From assembly GCA_027459525.1 (NCBI GenBank), contig DAIDIC010000143.1, positions 1-64,000 on the forward strand: a DNA stretch of 64,000 nt, read 5' to 3'. This document shows, in pieces, positions 35,164 to 44,187 of the stretch. Numbering within the stretch: the stretch's first letter is position 1; every line of letters begins with the position of its first letter. The notes beneath the pieces were generated by a model. That model worked only from the letters and a program-made list of their open reading frames with translations. It was not told the origin of the DNA and did not search any database. The translations under genes were made by a program, and so were the position numbers. Origin of the DNA: JAJYBV01 sp021812265 (GTDB lineage: Bacteria > Chloroflexota > Ktedonobacteria > Ktedonobacterales > JACDGC01).

Positions 35164-35237
35164 TTAAAAAGAAATACGGGGAAATTTGGGGATACCTCAA
35201 ACCCTGTCGTGGGGTATGCTACACACTGCGCATGGTT
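35164..35237. repeat. Remnant of the second palindromic family
   Basis: The segment TTTGGGGATACCTCAAACCC aligns with TTTGGGGACACCCCAAGCCC of the element at 29603-29718, and the flanking AAAAAGAAA and CCCTGTC also match. The terminal inverted repeats are not recognisable, so it is probably a decayed copy. It lies between the anti-sigma gene and the end of aroA. Confidence 0.5.
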
Positions 35238-35269
35238 TGCTTTATGAATTCTGCAGAAATAACGGTGGA

Positions 35270-36619
35270 TTATTCGATTACGAAAAATACAACACCTAAT
35301 TGGCTGAGTTCACGCCAAAAATTTGGATAACTTTTTGCAGTGTGATCGCAGCCAGTAATTGTCAGTCCGCGTTCCGTTCGCAACCCTATTATCGCCAGCG
35401 CCATCGCCAAACGATGATCATTATGAGCGTCTACTATACCTCCGCCCAAAATAGCGGCGCGGCTGCCATGAATAAGCAGAAAATCATCCCCGGCTTCTGC
35501 AATGGCTCCGGCCTTACAAAATTCCACGCACAAATCATCAATACGGTTGCTTTCTTTAAGACGCAAATTCGCGATAGCATTAAATCGCGTTGCCCCATCT
35601 GCAAATACTGCAAGCGCTGCAAGCGCCGGAACACTATCAATATATAAAGAAGCGTCTAAAACGGCGCCGCGCAACGAATAGGAAGGCGCAATCCATGCGG
35701 CTAAGCTGCCATCGCCGCTTTCCTCAAAAGCCATGCCGGCGCCCAGATTGCGCAGCGCATCTATTGCAGCCAAGCCATCCTCGGAATAGCGATCGAGCCT
35801 ATCAATCCGCATCTTGCCCGATATGGCAGCCGTTGCGGCAAACCACATAACCGCCGTAGGAAAATCGGCCCAAATCTCTGTTTGCAAAGGCTGATAACTG
35901 CTTGGCGTAATATGAAACCATCGCAGCGATTCATCATACTGCGCCGCAATTCCCGCAGTATGCATCATTTGCAGCGTTAAACGAACAAAATTTGCAGAAA
36001 CCAATCCATCATCTACTATAATATCTGCCGGCTCTGCCAGCAGCGGCGCCAGCAATAGCAATGCGCTGATAAACTGTGAAGAGCGCGCGCCGGAAATATG
36101 CGCGCGGCCCCCGTGAGTATTGCCGCCGCGCAAGTGAATCGGCAGCGAGCCATCAGGCCCAGATTCAATTTGTGCGCCAAGTTGGCGCAGCGCGTCTAAC
36201 AGTTCTTTATTGGGACGTTTCCCCAGTGAAGCGCTATATTGCGTTGTAAAAGTAATATCAGGCAATGTTGCGGTAACACCCAGCAGCAGCCGTAAAACTG
36301 CGCCGGCGTTCCGCGCATCTATCTGCACGGAATGCGTCTGCTCATGCGCAGGAAATCGCCCGGCGCATCCTGTAATCCGAATCATCTCGCTGTCATAATC
36401 ACAGCGAACCCCCAATACTTGCAACGCCTGCAATAACGCAAATGTGTCATCGGTTTGCGGCGCATTCTTAATCACTGAAACGCCATCCGCCAAAGCGGCA
36501 ATAATCAGCGCCCGCACAGCAGCGTATTTAGAACCGGGTATATGCGGAACCCCCGAAAATACTGCTTTTTGCGGCGGTATAAAAACGGTTTTAGGTAACC
36601 TGCCTTCGTGATACAGCAT
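35270..36619 (-). CDS. aroA: 3-phosphoshikimate 1-carboxyvinyltransferase (EPSP synthase), divergent
   Basis: A 449-residue shikimate-pathway enzyme. Family features include PGSKYAAVRALI (about 28-39), NAGAVLRLLLGV, SLGKRPNKELLDAL, ARSSQFISALLLLAP, IDSVPALAALAVF, LRLKESNRIDDL and NDHRLAMALAI, so the catalytic Lys, Asp, Glu and the Arg/His ligands are present. In the first motif the usual Ser after GSK is Tyr, an odd change at the shikimate-phosphate site. MurA was considered, but the KES.R and NDHR motifs fit EPSP synthase better. It starts 6 bases after the preceding gene's stop, with no clear ribosome-binding sequence, suggesting coupled translation. Confidence 0.85.
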   Translation of the reverse strand: MLYHEGRLPKTVFIPPQKAVFSGVPHIPGSKYAAVRALIIAALADGVSVIKNAPQTDDTFALLQALQVLGVRCDYDSEMIRITGCAGRFPAHEQTHSVQIDARNAGAVLRLLLGVTATLPDITFTTQYSASLGKRPNKELLDALRQLGAQIESGPDGSLPIHLRGGNTHGGRAHISGARSSQFISALLLLAPLLAEPADIIVDDGLVSANFVRLTLQMMHTAGIAAQYDESLRWFHITPSSYQPLQTEIWADFPTAVMWFAATAAISGKMRIDRLDRYSEDGLAAIDALRNLGAGMAFEESGDGSLAAWIAPSYSLRGAVLDASLYIDSVPALAALAVFADGATRFNAIANLRLKESNRIDDLCVEFCKAGAIAEAGDDFLLIHGSRAAILGGGIVDAHNDHRLAMALAIIGLRTERGLTITGCDHTAKSYPNFWRELSQLGVVFFVIE

Positions 36620-36625
36620 GCCAAT

Positions 36626-38524
36626 TTAACCGCCCGCTGTTGGAGTTGCCGTTGGAGTTACCCCAACTGGCGGGGACAATTGAACGGAGTTGTCGGTAAA
36701 AGCTGTTAATGTTACTACAGTTGTGCCCGTATTCAAATATGTTCCGGTTATCATATCTCCTGGCTGCGCCAAAGGCAGCAGCGGCGAAAGTGAAAGCGGC
36801 GCAGTAAGAATATTTGACTGCCCCTGCACCCACAAATAATACACCGTCTCATTATTTACGGTTGTCGGCGCAATGCGCAATAGTTTGCCGCTGAAATTTT
36901 CTACCAAACCCTGCGAACTTGCTATGGAAGAGCCTCCGGCATTCGTTGCCAGCCACTGTTGGTAATCGGTTAACGCTTGGTTTAAAGTCGGCTCCATTTG
37001 TACGTTAGATCCATTCAGTTCATTCGCGTCGAGCAATCCAATCGCCTGAAATGTTGCGCCTTGGGCATTTGCTTGAGAAAAAATAGCCACCCAAGTCGGC
37101 TTGCCATAAATGTTATACAACTGCACACCGCTGACATCATAATTTCGGATATTATGCGGATTGGAAGAGAAGGTATGAACAACATTATCACCTATACCTA
37201 ACCCCGAAAGCTGGTAATACTGCGCGGAATTTTTGCGAGTATCATATAATACTATTCCGGTGCTGGAATTATCGCTTGCGGCGCTTGAAGTCATCGGAAT
37301 AATCCATACCGGCTGATCGATGTTATTATACACAAGCTCCGGCGCAGAGGCGGGCTGCTGCTGCAACGCGCCGGATGGATTAAACCACGAAGCATAATGA
37401 TATAATCCCCACCAAGTCATATATTGATTGACCACATTTTGCGAATATACTCTATCAACCCAAGAAGGGGTATCTTGCGGCGCATACGCCTGCACATCCC
37501 CAGACTGAGGATCTACCAGCAAAACCTTACTGATTGTTGCGCCGGTAAACCCATGAGAAGGAGTCATCAGCGAAACGGTAAAATACGGCTGCCAATTATC
37601 ATTTACTTCTAAAGTAGGGTCTTCCAAGTTTCCATTGACATACCCGCTTAAATATACATGGCGTATCAAATCTTGATTCAACAGCGCTCCGGGGATATAA
37701 CGCATAGTATATCCGGTTTTCAATTGAGCTGGGGTATTGGGATTTTCGGCGTCTACAACTACATAGCCCGGCGTAGATGAATGGCTGAGATTCACAAAAA
37801 TATTATTATAAACCAGCGGCGCAATCCAATATAAATGCTGGTTAACTGATTGCAGCACAAAATCACTTTGCTCCACTTGGTATAATGAGCCAAGATTTTG
37901 CCCGTTTTGCCCTAATGTTTGCTGCCCCTTAAATGAAGCTATTGCTTGGGTAACCTGCACAATATGTTGAACATTTGTTGGCGGCAGTTGCGCGCCGGAT
38001 GGCATTACCGATACATTCGGAAGCGCGGCCAAGGCCTTAGCGTTGCCGTCAAACCATGTGGTGGCAACCACGATCCCAGAATTTACAATAACAGCAATGA
38101 ATAAAATAAAAACAAACATAAAAATTCCCGCGGCTCCTGCTCCGTCAGCCATAAGCGCCGGCGCCCGCGGCCGACGGGAATTTATCACATTGCCATTTCC
38201 GGCGCGAAAACGTTCGCCGGCGTTCAGTATATTCGAATACAGTTCCTGCGCGCCGGATACGCCGCGCAAAAATATGCTTACTATTGCGCTAAGCACACCC
38301 GGCCATAATATCCACTCCCAGCCGCCAAACGGCCCTGTCAAAGCCGGCATGCCAAAATAAAGATACAATACATCAAAGAAAAAATTAAAAACAAATAAAA
38401 TAATCAGCCACATGGTAAATGACTTATCAAAATTCATCTTCTTCCGGCTGGCAATAACTCGAAAAAAAGCCAATATCCCTGTTATTGCCAACGCGCCAAT
38501 AAACGCAAGTAAAACTATAATCAT
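36626..38524 (-). CDS. Large unrecognised membrane protein with extracytoplasmic domain
   Basis: A 632-residue protein I do not recognise. Four membrane helices lie in the first 160 residues (about 1-20, 36-58, 70-88 and 133-157). A basic, Arg/Gly-rich cytosolic loop separates the third and fourth. The remaining 470 residues are outside the membrane and rich in Gln, Asn, Ser and aromatics, with pieces such as YVVVDAENPNTPAQL, KVLLVDPQSGDVQAY and WGLYHYASWFNPSG. The last residues are a Pro-Thr-Ala tail (TPTATPTAGG). AAAGGA lies 8 bases before the ATG. It is cotranscribed with aroA by spacing (6 bases). No enzymatic motif is evident. Confidence 0.75.
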   Translation of the reverse strand: MIIVLLAFIGALAITGILAFFRVIASRKKMNFDKSFTMWLIILFVFNFFFDVLYLYFGMPALTGPFGGWEWILWPGVLSAIVSIFLRGVSGAQELYSNILNAGERFRAGNGNVINSRRPRAPALMADGAGAAGIFMFVFILFIAVIVNSGIVVATTWFDGNAKALAALPNVSVMPSGAQLPPTNVQHIVQVTQAIASFKGQQTLGQNGQNLGSLYQVEQSDFVLQSVNQHLYWIAPLVYNNIFVNLSHSSTPGYVVVDAENPNTPAQLKTGYTMRYIPGALLNQDLIRHVYLSGYVNGNLEDPTLEVNDNWQPYFTVSLMTPSHGFTGATISKVLLVDPQSGDVQAYAPQDTPSWVDRVYSQNVVNQYMTWWGLYHYASWFNPSGALQQQPASAPELVYNNIDQPVWIIPMTSSAASDNSSTGIVLYDTRKNSAQYYQLSGLGIGDNVVHTFSSNPHNIRNYDVSGVQLYNIYGKPTWVAIFSQANAQGATFQAIGLLDANELNGSNVQMEPTLNQALTDYQQWLATNAGGSSIASSQGLVENFSGKLLRIAPTTVNNETVYYLWVQGQSNILTAPLSLSPLLPLAQPGDMITGTYLNTGTTVVTLTAFTDNSVQLSPPVGVTPTATPTAGG

Positions 38525-38771
38525 AGCGCTTTTCCTTTACTGTTCAACATTTTCATCACAGTTGCATACCGAAGCATCTCACCATATACTATATCAAGCA
38601 ACAGACCTTCGGCAAAACCGCCGCGCACATTCTTATTACATACGCTCTATAGGGCAGCAGCTTTACAGAATCTTCTATTAAAAAAAGATGGTTGACAAAC
38701 ACAACTTGCAAATATTTTTCTTATAAAATTATTTTCTATGTGTTATATCCCTGTATATACTGTATCACAGG

Positions 38772-38805
38772 GTGACGACTCCCCAAGGGGGATTTCACTT
38801 TTCTT
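38772..38805 (+). terminator. Orphan plus-strand terminator (possible sRNA end)
   Basis: GTGA (38772-38775) with TCAC (38795-38798) enclose TCCCC-AA-GGGGGA, and TTTTCTT follows. No plus-strand gene lies upstream within kilobases, so it may end a small RNA starting near 38.7 kb. Confidence 0.45.
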
Positions 38806-38862
38806 GCTACATAAACATAGCTTTAGGACTTTGTGCCGATAACGCTGCAAAATAACACAAAA

Positions 38863-38891
38863 GAGCGGAAGAGAAAATTCTCTCCCGCCCC
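38863..38891 (-). terminator. Terminator of the peptide-binding lipoprotein gene
   Basis: On the minus strand, GGGCGGGAGAGAA pairs with TTCTCTTCCGCTC with small mismatches, and TTTTGTG follows. It begins 32 bases after the stop of the lipoprotein gene. Confidence 0.65.
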
Positions 38892-38922
38892 GTTGGATGA
38901 AAACAACTCTGTGAAAGAGTTA

Positions 38923-40740
38923 TTATTGGCTCTGAGTAGCAGTTGTGAACCAATCATTCATGTTCCAGTCATCACCAGCTGAAGAAGGACTCTGCTGGTA
39001 GTTGCCCAGGGTGGATTTCACCAAGGAAATGCTGGAGCGGATGAATAATGGATCATAGAAGTAATCTTGAGCCAACATCTGTTGAACTTTCGCCATGTCG
39101 CTATTCAATTGAGCTTCGCTGACATAGGTTGTGCCGTCTGTGGTCAAAATCTGATCAACAGCAGGATCATCGGCGCCGCTATAGTTGCCGCCGCCAGGAT
39201 TCTTTGCTGTCGGAATATTTGATGTGCCAACCAATGTGCTCAGGTTCAAATAAGGATCTGAACCGAAGACATACGCGAAGAGCGAGATATCATACTGGCC
39301 GGAAGACAGAATACCATTGTTTACAAATACGCCGAACAGTTTGCCGGCAGGATATTCAGCAACGGTAGTTTTGATTTGCAAGTTCTGGGCAAGCTGTGCT
39401 GCGAGCAAGTGAATGTAAGCGTCACGCTCGGGGTTGCCGCTTGTCGTAACCAATGTAATGTTCACTTCGGTTGAAGTATTCGGATAGGTCAGTTTGCCGT
39501 TTGCGTCGAGTTTGAAGCCGGCTTGCTGCATCAAAGACTGCGCGTCACTTGGGTTGAACGCAGGTGACTGAACAGAAGCATTGTAATCGGCAGCCGGAGG
39601 AGCAGTCAACTCACCTGTTTTATATAACGGGCTGTTGCAGTCAGGAATACCGGCAACGGCGATATTCGCTTGGCAAGTATTGAAGGCTTCAATAAATGCT
39701 TTACGTACATTCGCGCTCGCGAAGATGGAGGTTCCGCCGTTCGACGCAGCGTTTAACGCTTGCGGGCGAACATTGAATTCCAAGTGCTCAACGCCAATTT
39801 GCGGAGCAATGTTTACCTGAGAGCCAAGTCCGGCAAATTGCGGCAGGTCGGACATAACAAAGTCTTCGACTTTATCATACTGGCCTGTTTTATAAGCCTG
39901 AATTAAAACGGATTTCTGGCTGGTGCCTTTGAAAATAATCTGGTCTAAATAAGGTCCTTTGAAGAAGTTGGAATGGAAATTCGGGTTCTTCTGCAGAACG
40001 ATATTGCCAGGAGCAAAGCTCTTAACAGTGTAAGCGCCGTTGTCTTTCGGGAACTGTGTCAGGAAGCTGGGGTTGGATTCCAACGCCTGCACTGCAGTAG
40101 TATTATATACGCCGTTTACATATGTTCCGGGATATGATTCTGCCGGTAATGGGAATAAGCCTGAGACTGCATTGAGGTAGTCGCTGAACGGGCTGCTCCA
40201 TTTAATAGTAAGAGTGGTGCTATCCGTTGCGGTTACGCTTTTCATGAATGAATATGGTGGGATGCCATCAATATTCGGGTCCATACCAATGCTGACCATG
40301 AACGCAAAATCCGAGGCAGTAATTGGGGTGCCGTCAGACCATTTGTCATTCGGATCAATTTTCAAAGTTGTGGTTAAGCCATCAGCTGATTCGCCGCCGT
40401 TGGCAACGGTGGGAACCTGTGTGCACTGATCTGGTTTGAAACCAGCTAAGCCAAGGGACAAGTTCGGGAGCTGGATAAGGCAGCTATCCCAAATTGCATT
40501 GTACACTTCAACTGAAGCGACAGATGTTGTTAAGAACGGATTCAAGTTATCCGGTGATTCCCAGTCGCCGATAACGACGGTGCCGCCAGTTTTGCTGGGC
40601 GTTGTGGGACTATAGTTGAAATTGTACGTTGAGCTGGCTCCGGTTGTACTGCCAGACGACGATGCGCCACAGGCAGCAACCAGCATTGCCAGTACTCCGA
40701 GCATGCTGATAAACATCGCACGCGCTTTCATGTTTCGCAA
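38923..40740 (-). CDS. Peptide/nickel-type ABC transporter solute-binding lipoprotein (family 5)
   Basis: A 605-residue secreted lipoprotein. The signal peptide ends in the lipobox LVAAC (Cys at about 24), followed by a Ser/Gly/Thr linker, so it would be lipid-anchored outside the membrane. The mature part matches SBP_bac_5: VIGDWESPDNLNPF, WSDGTPITASDFAF, VRKAFIEAFNTC and the late DPLFIRSSISLVKS. Oligopeptides or related small solutes are likely ligands. The TTG at 40740 is preferred because AGGAGG lies 9 bases upstream, while the ATG three codons later is too far. No permease or ATPase genes accompany it, so it is an orphan. A palindrome-rich leader precedes it. Confidence 0.9.
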   Translation of the reverse strand: MRNMKARAMFISMLGVLAMLVAACGASSSGSTTGASSTYNFNYSPTTPSKTGGTVVIGDWESPDNLNPFLTTSVASVEVYNAIWDSCLIQLPNLSLGLAGFKPDQCTQVPTVANGGESADGLTTTLKIDPNDKWSDGTPITASDFAFMVSIGMDPNIDGIPPYSFMKSVTATDSTTLTIKWSSPFSDYLNAVSGLFPLPAESYPGTYVNGVYNTTAVQALESNPSFLTQFPKDNGAYTVKSFAPGNIVLQKNPNFHSNFFKGPYLDQIIFKGTSQKSVLIQAYKTGQYDKVEDFVMSDLPQFAGLGSQVNIAPQIGVEHLEFNVRPQALNAASNGGTSIFASANVRKAFIEAFNTCQANIAVAGIPDCNSPLYKTGELTAPPAADYNASVQSPAFNPSDAQSLMQQAGFKLDANGKLTYPNTSTEVNITLVTTSGNPERDAYIHLLAAQLAQNLQIKTTVAEYPAGKLFGVFVNNGILSSGQYDISLFAYVFGSDPYLNLSTLVGTSNIPTAKNPGGGNYSGADDPAVDQILTTDGTTYVSEAQLNSDMAKVQQMLAQDYFYDPLFIRSSISLVKSTLGNYQQSPSSAGDDWNMNDWFTTATQSQ

Positions 40741-40765
40741 GACTCAAGTCCTCCTCTTGAATTTC

Positions 40766-40872
40766 GATTCACACCTATTCATGTGAATCACTCACAATAA
40801 GTGAGAAAAGTACATGTTGAGCGCAACTTAAAGATTGCGCACTGAATCTATCTGCTCACCGAATATTCGGTG
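40766..40872 (-). promoter_or_regulatory. Leader with four tandem inverted repeats upstream of the lipoprotein gene
   Basis: In transcript order (minus strand): a perfect 16-bp palindrome CACCGAATATTCGGTG (40857-40872); GCGCAA / TTGCGC (40821-40840); CTCAC / GTGAG (40791-40805); and GATTCACA / TGTGAATC (40766-40789). All arms are exact. The last ends about 15 bases before the AGGAGG ribosome-binding sequence. They could be operators or a structured 5' untranslated region. Confidence 0.6.
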
Positions 40873-40895
40873 GTATGCAGCAATAACAATTACGG

Positions 40896-42053
40896 TTAGC
40901 GTGTATTTTGATTAGGATCCGAACCGGGATTTGTTATGGAATCGATACGAATATAAATCATTGAAGACGAATTCAAAGCAGCGTCTGGGGTCAATGCAAT
41001 AACATCATACCCAAATGGCTGATCCGAACCGATTGACACAACTCCACCGCCATATTTTATGCCTTCCAATGTATTTGCAAGATCCTCTAACTGAAATGGA
41101 CTCAGTTTTTTAGCCACCGACACTAAAAATGGTTTCATAGTTTCTACCGGCACATTCGCGCTGATATTATCAACCGCTATCCATGTAACCAGCCCTTGCT
41201 GGCCAATAGCGCCAGAAATCAATTCAGCTCGTTCCGCAGTTTCCCATTGAAGCACGCCGTTTACGCGCACCCAATGGCCTGCAACAAACACCCCATTGGA
41301 TGAGCCTATGGGAATTTGTTCGGAAGACCCCGACTGCACTACTTGAAGCGCAACTTGGTTTTTCGGCAGAAATTGTAAAATCGTTAATTGATGAACACCT
41401 TGGGCGTCTGTTTTTATGTATCGCAACGTCATCAGGCCGCCAACAGTCCACCACTGCGCGTCATATACATCCATACCTACAAAGTGATAGCCATCTATCA
41501 CAGTTCCTGCCCAATCCGGCTGAAATAATATCCGGTGATCCGGCTGAATACTGGTTTTGGATGGTGTTGATTTGGTTATCTTCGTTGGATACGAATGAAC
41601 AAACAATGCGCCGGTGTTGCCGGATAATACATCCAGCATGGAAGCAAACGCCGTTCCGCTGAAAAGCGCATTCAGAGAAACTATCAGCGCTAAAGACATG
41701 ACTGCCAAAACAGCTCGCTGCGCAATTGTTTTTTTGCGGTTTCTGCGGCGGTTTCTTTGCGCCGGTAACTCTGAAGTTAATGGATGCTTTTCGATGGATA
41801 GCCCTAAAGATTGAAATACCCCGGTATGCACTCGTGTTTCCAGGTCATCATCTGCTGCAGCGTGCGACTGTCCGCTTAAAAGCGTTTGCGCATACAGCGG
41901 CGGCAACTCTTCATTTTGAATATCAAAATGACCATTCAAACATTCCGCAAACTCAGTGTCATCTGCGGTAAAATCTATCGGCAATTTTCGGCCATTTCGC
42001 AGGGCACGACGATTGTCGGCAAAATTATTATTGGTTGATTTATATTCGTCCAT
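40896..42053 (-). CDS. Putative anti-sigma factor, membrane-spanning
   Basis: A 385-residue protein with a cytosolic N terminus of about 120 residues, one membrane helix (about 121-143, AVLAVMSLALIVSLNALF) and a large outer domain. It lacks a visible HxxxCxxC zinc motif. It is assigned mainly by context: it overlaps the ECF sigma gene by 14 bases, follows it in the same operon, and has the inside-helix-outside layout of anti-sigma factors. The outer part includes a VIDGYHFVGMDVYDAQWWTV stretch with some DUF4367-like flavour. GGGAG lies 8 bases before the ATG at 42053. Confidence 0.68.
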   Translation of the reverse strand: MDEYKSTNNNFADNRRALRNGRKLPIDFTADDTEFAECLNGHFDIQNEELPPLYAQTLLSGQSHAAADDDLETRVHTGVFQSLGLSIEKHPLTSELPAQRNRRRNRKKTIAQRAVLAVMSLALIVSLNALFSGTAFASMLDVLSGNTGALFVHSYPTKITKSTPSKTSIQPDHRILFQPDWAGTVIDGYHFVGMDVYDAQWWTVGGLMTLRYIKTDAQGVHQLTILQFLPKNQVALQVVQSGSSEQIPIGSSNGVFVAGHWVRVNGVLQWETAERAELISGAIGQQGLVTWIAVDNISANVPVETMKPFLVSVAKKLSPFQLEDLANTLEGIKYGGGVVSIGSDQPFGYDVIALTPDAALNSSSMIYIRIDSITNPGSDPNQNTR

Positions 42054-42687
42054 GAGCTGGCTCCCGCAGCGCATCGCGCATAGATCTGCGCGCCCGCCAG
42101 ATACGCGTATCAATGGCGTGTCGTGACAATCCTGTTTCAGCCGCCATATCTTCTGCGCTCATAAGCAAAAAATACCTCATATATACCAAACGCCTGTCTA
42201 GATCAGACAACAGAGCAAGAGCTGTATACAACTGTTCTTGTTCTTCGCGTTTCTCAAGCAGATTATCTAGGGGTTCCTGAAGGTGTATATCTTGAGCAAA
42301 ATACCGATCTAAAAATGAGAATGAATCACCTTCTGCTTCAACAAAATTGAGGTGCTCATTTTCCAAATGCGAGATGGTAACAGTATTCATGTGCTTTTTG
42401 ATAAGAGAACGGCGTTTATCCAACGCGATATATCTGGCGCGCATCGTCAGCCACGTCCGAAATGAACCGCGCGAAGCGTCAAATGAGGCAATATCCTGCC
42501 ATGCAGAAATAAACACATCATTTAAGCATTCTTCAACATCCTGTTCGTTTCCTATCGTGTTGAGAACAACTTTGATAAAATAAAATAACTCTCGCGAATA
42601 CCGTTCAATTATTGCGGCTAAAGCATCGGGATTATGTTTGCTTAACTCTACCGCAAAAACCTTATCGGTCCATCCACTTGAACTCAT
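42040..42687 (-). CDS. ECF-family RNA polymerase sigma factor
   Basis: A 215-residue sigma factor. Region 2 is at about 15-90 (ALAAIIERYSRELFYFI ... DVEECLNDVFISAWQDIASFD ... FRTWLTMRARYIALDKRR). Region 4 is at about 150-205 (LSDLDRRLVYMRYFLLMSAEDMAAETGLSRHAIDTRIWRARR). It is close to the SigW/RpoE group in layout. GAGG precedes the ATG. It is the first gene of a sigma/anti-sigma operon. It is a second, unrelated-looking ECF module in addition to the one at 32822, and lacks the acidic N-terminal extension. Confidence 0.9.
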   Translation of the reverse strand: MSSSGWTDKVFAVELSKHNPDALAAIIERYSRELFYFIKVVLNTIGNEQDVEECLNDVFISAWQDIASFDASRGSFRTWLTMRARYIALDKRRSLIKKHMNTVTISHLENEHLNFVEAEGDSFSFLDRYFAQDIHLQEPLDNLLEKREEQEQLYTALALLSDLDRRLVYMRYFLLMSAEDMAAETGLSRHAIDTRIWRARRSMRDALREPAHGRI

Positions 42688-43251
42688 GACGCCTCACAGT
42701 TACCCTTTCACTCGATCTGCTGCGTTGCAGGAACGACTCAATGAAAAGACACATAAAATATGCACAATACAATATCAGGAGTGGTGTTATAACATCACTA
42801 TTGTTATTACGCTATAAAAACACAAAATCTCACATAAATTTTAAGGTTTCGTAAAAACTCGCTGCAGATCATTTGGCCTTGCCATTTGCATAGGCTACAA
42901 TCATTATAGTCTTCAAGACTTTCGCTTCAGCATGGAACATCGGGGATATACAAGGGGCAATGCCCCTTGTACGGGGTTCTGGGGTGTCCCCAGACCTCCC
43001 TCTGTTTCAGATACGAGAACCACGTGCTTCTCTTTCCAGCGAAAGTCCTAGTTTTATAGGTCATTTTTTGTAAAAAATCTGTATATCTGTTTTATAACGT
43101 CTGGCTGTCAATAAAAGCAACAAAAATCTGCTTCCCGTCAAAAAATTGCTGTACACAAAATTTTTGAGGAGACGCAAGCCTTCTTTCAGCGCCGAAAAAA
43201 CCTGTTTGCAAAAACCATGTGTATCGGTGAAAGAAGGCCGTTGCTCTTTAC
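42688..43251. other. Intergenic region with repeat copy F and a long hairpin
   Basis: About 560 bases between the ECF sigma start and the proline dehydrogenase stop. Apart from repeat copy F it holds an 11-bp perfect inverted repeat, GCCTTCTTTCA (43178-43188) and TGAAAGAAGGC (43228-43238), 14 bases past the dehydrogenase stop codon. It may be that gene's 3' hairpin, though it lacks a T-run. No gene is visible. Confidence 0.45.
42915..43049 (+). repeat. Interspersed palindromic repeat, copy F
   Basis: A full-length 135-bp copy from AAGACTTTCGCT to AGCGAAAGTCCT. Its central hairpin is TACAAGGGGC / GCCCCTTGTA with the loop AAT, so the loop has changed while the arms are kept. Confidence 0.92.
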
Positions 43252-44187
43252 TTAGCCACGGGCAAAATTACTCATAATAAAAAACAGATTGGCTGGCCGT
43301 TCAGCCATTCTTCTTGTTAAATAGGGATACCACTGAGATCCATAGGGAATATAAATTCTTACATTATATCCCTCTCCCTGTAACTGATTCTGCAGATCTC
43401 GGCGGATGCCATACAACATCTGAAATTCAAATTGTGATGGCGCAATACCGTTTTCTTTCGCAAATCGTTTCGCGTCAGCTATCAGCCGTACATCATGTGT
43501 GCCAAACGCTGGGTATATTCCTTTTTTCAGCAGTTTATACATTATTTGCCGATAATTCTCATCTACATCACTCTTTGCTGGAAACGCAATAGCTGAAGGT
43601 TCTTGATATGCGCCTTTAACCAGCCGCACACGTATGCCGTCCTCAATCAACCGATCGATATCATCCGAACTGCGATACAACATCGACTGAATAACTGTTC
43701 CTACATTTCCGCCAACTTGCCCAATCGATTCAGAGTACTCAGCGTGCAGCATGTGTGTTAAACGCAAGGTTCGCTCGGTATACGCCGAACCCTCCATATC
43801 TAAGCGAACAAAATTGCCTTGCGCCTGCGCGGTGTCTAAAACGGTCCGCACATTTTTCAGGCAGGCGTCCTCACTGATATCCAAGCCCAACGCGGTTAAT
43901 TTAATAGAAATATTGGCGTTTAAATGATGCTCGGCTATCGCATTTAAAATTGCAATATACCCTTGGGCAGTTGCTTCCGATTCTTCAATACTGCCGGTAT
44001 TTTCACCTAAATGATCCAATGTCGCCATGACGCCGTGTTCATTCAGCTCTTTTGCAGACTGCAGAGCAGAAGATAAATCTTCCCCGGCAACAAAACGGCT
44101 GGCGATATTTTTCCCCATAGGGTTTTCATTAACGAAATTTTGAATCATCTTCGATTTTGCTGCCGTTAAAACTAAACTTCTTAACAT
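43252..44187 (-). CDS. putA: Proline dehydrogenase (FAD-dependent)
   Basis: A 311-residue monofunctional proline dehydrogenase that oxidises proline to pyrroline-5-carboxylate. The barrel motifs include LDHLGENTGS, ISIKLTALGLD, VRLDMEGSAYTE, VRLVKGAYQEPS, FGTHDVRLIADA, FEFQMLYGIRRDLQ and the C-terminal YIPYGSQWYPYLTRRMAERPAN, typical of the FAD and substrate sites. The ATG at 44187 is preferred; the open frame begins 23 codons earlier, but AAGAAG or GGAG fits only this start. No P5C dehydrogenase gene is adjacent. Repeat copy G lies 86 bp upstream. Confidence 0.92.
   Translation of the reverse strand: MLRSLVLTAAKSKMIQNFVNENPMGKNIASRFVAGEDLSSALQSAKELNEHGVMATLDHLGENTGSIEESEATAQGYIAILNAIAEHHLNANISIKLTALGLDISEDACLKNVRTVLDTAQAQGNFVRLDMEGSAYTERTLRLTHMLHAEYSESIGQVGGNVGTVIQSMLYRSSDDIDRLIEDGIRVRLVKGAYQEPSAIAFPAKSDVDENYRQIMYKLLKKGIYPAFGTHDVRLIADAKRFAKENGIAPSQFEFQMLYGIRRDLQNQLQGEGYNVRIYIPYGSQWYPYLTRRMAERPANLFFIMSNFARG

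Larger units (their letters stand above)
38525..38922. other. Intergenic region with a possible plus-strand small RNA
   Basis: About 400 bases between two minus-strand genes. A TTGACA (38692-38697) on the plus strand is followed by AT-rich sequence, a CCCTGT / ACAGGG hairpin (38749-38771) and a terminator-like hairpin at 38772-38805. The -10 element is not clear. The right end holds the terminator of the peptide-binding lipoprotein gene. Confidence 0.4.

Noticed and set aside
35270..36619. MurA instead of AroA
   Set aside because: The KES.R and NDHR motifs and the DSVPALAALAVF segment follow EPSP synthase order; MurA's catalytic Cys loop is not seen.
36626..38524. Assigning the large membrane protein to a known DUF
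   Set aside because: No motif was recognised with confidence; a name would be invention.
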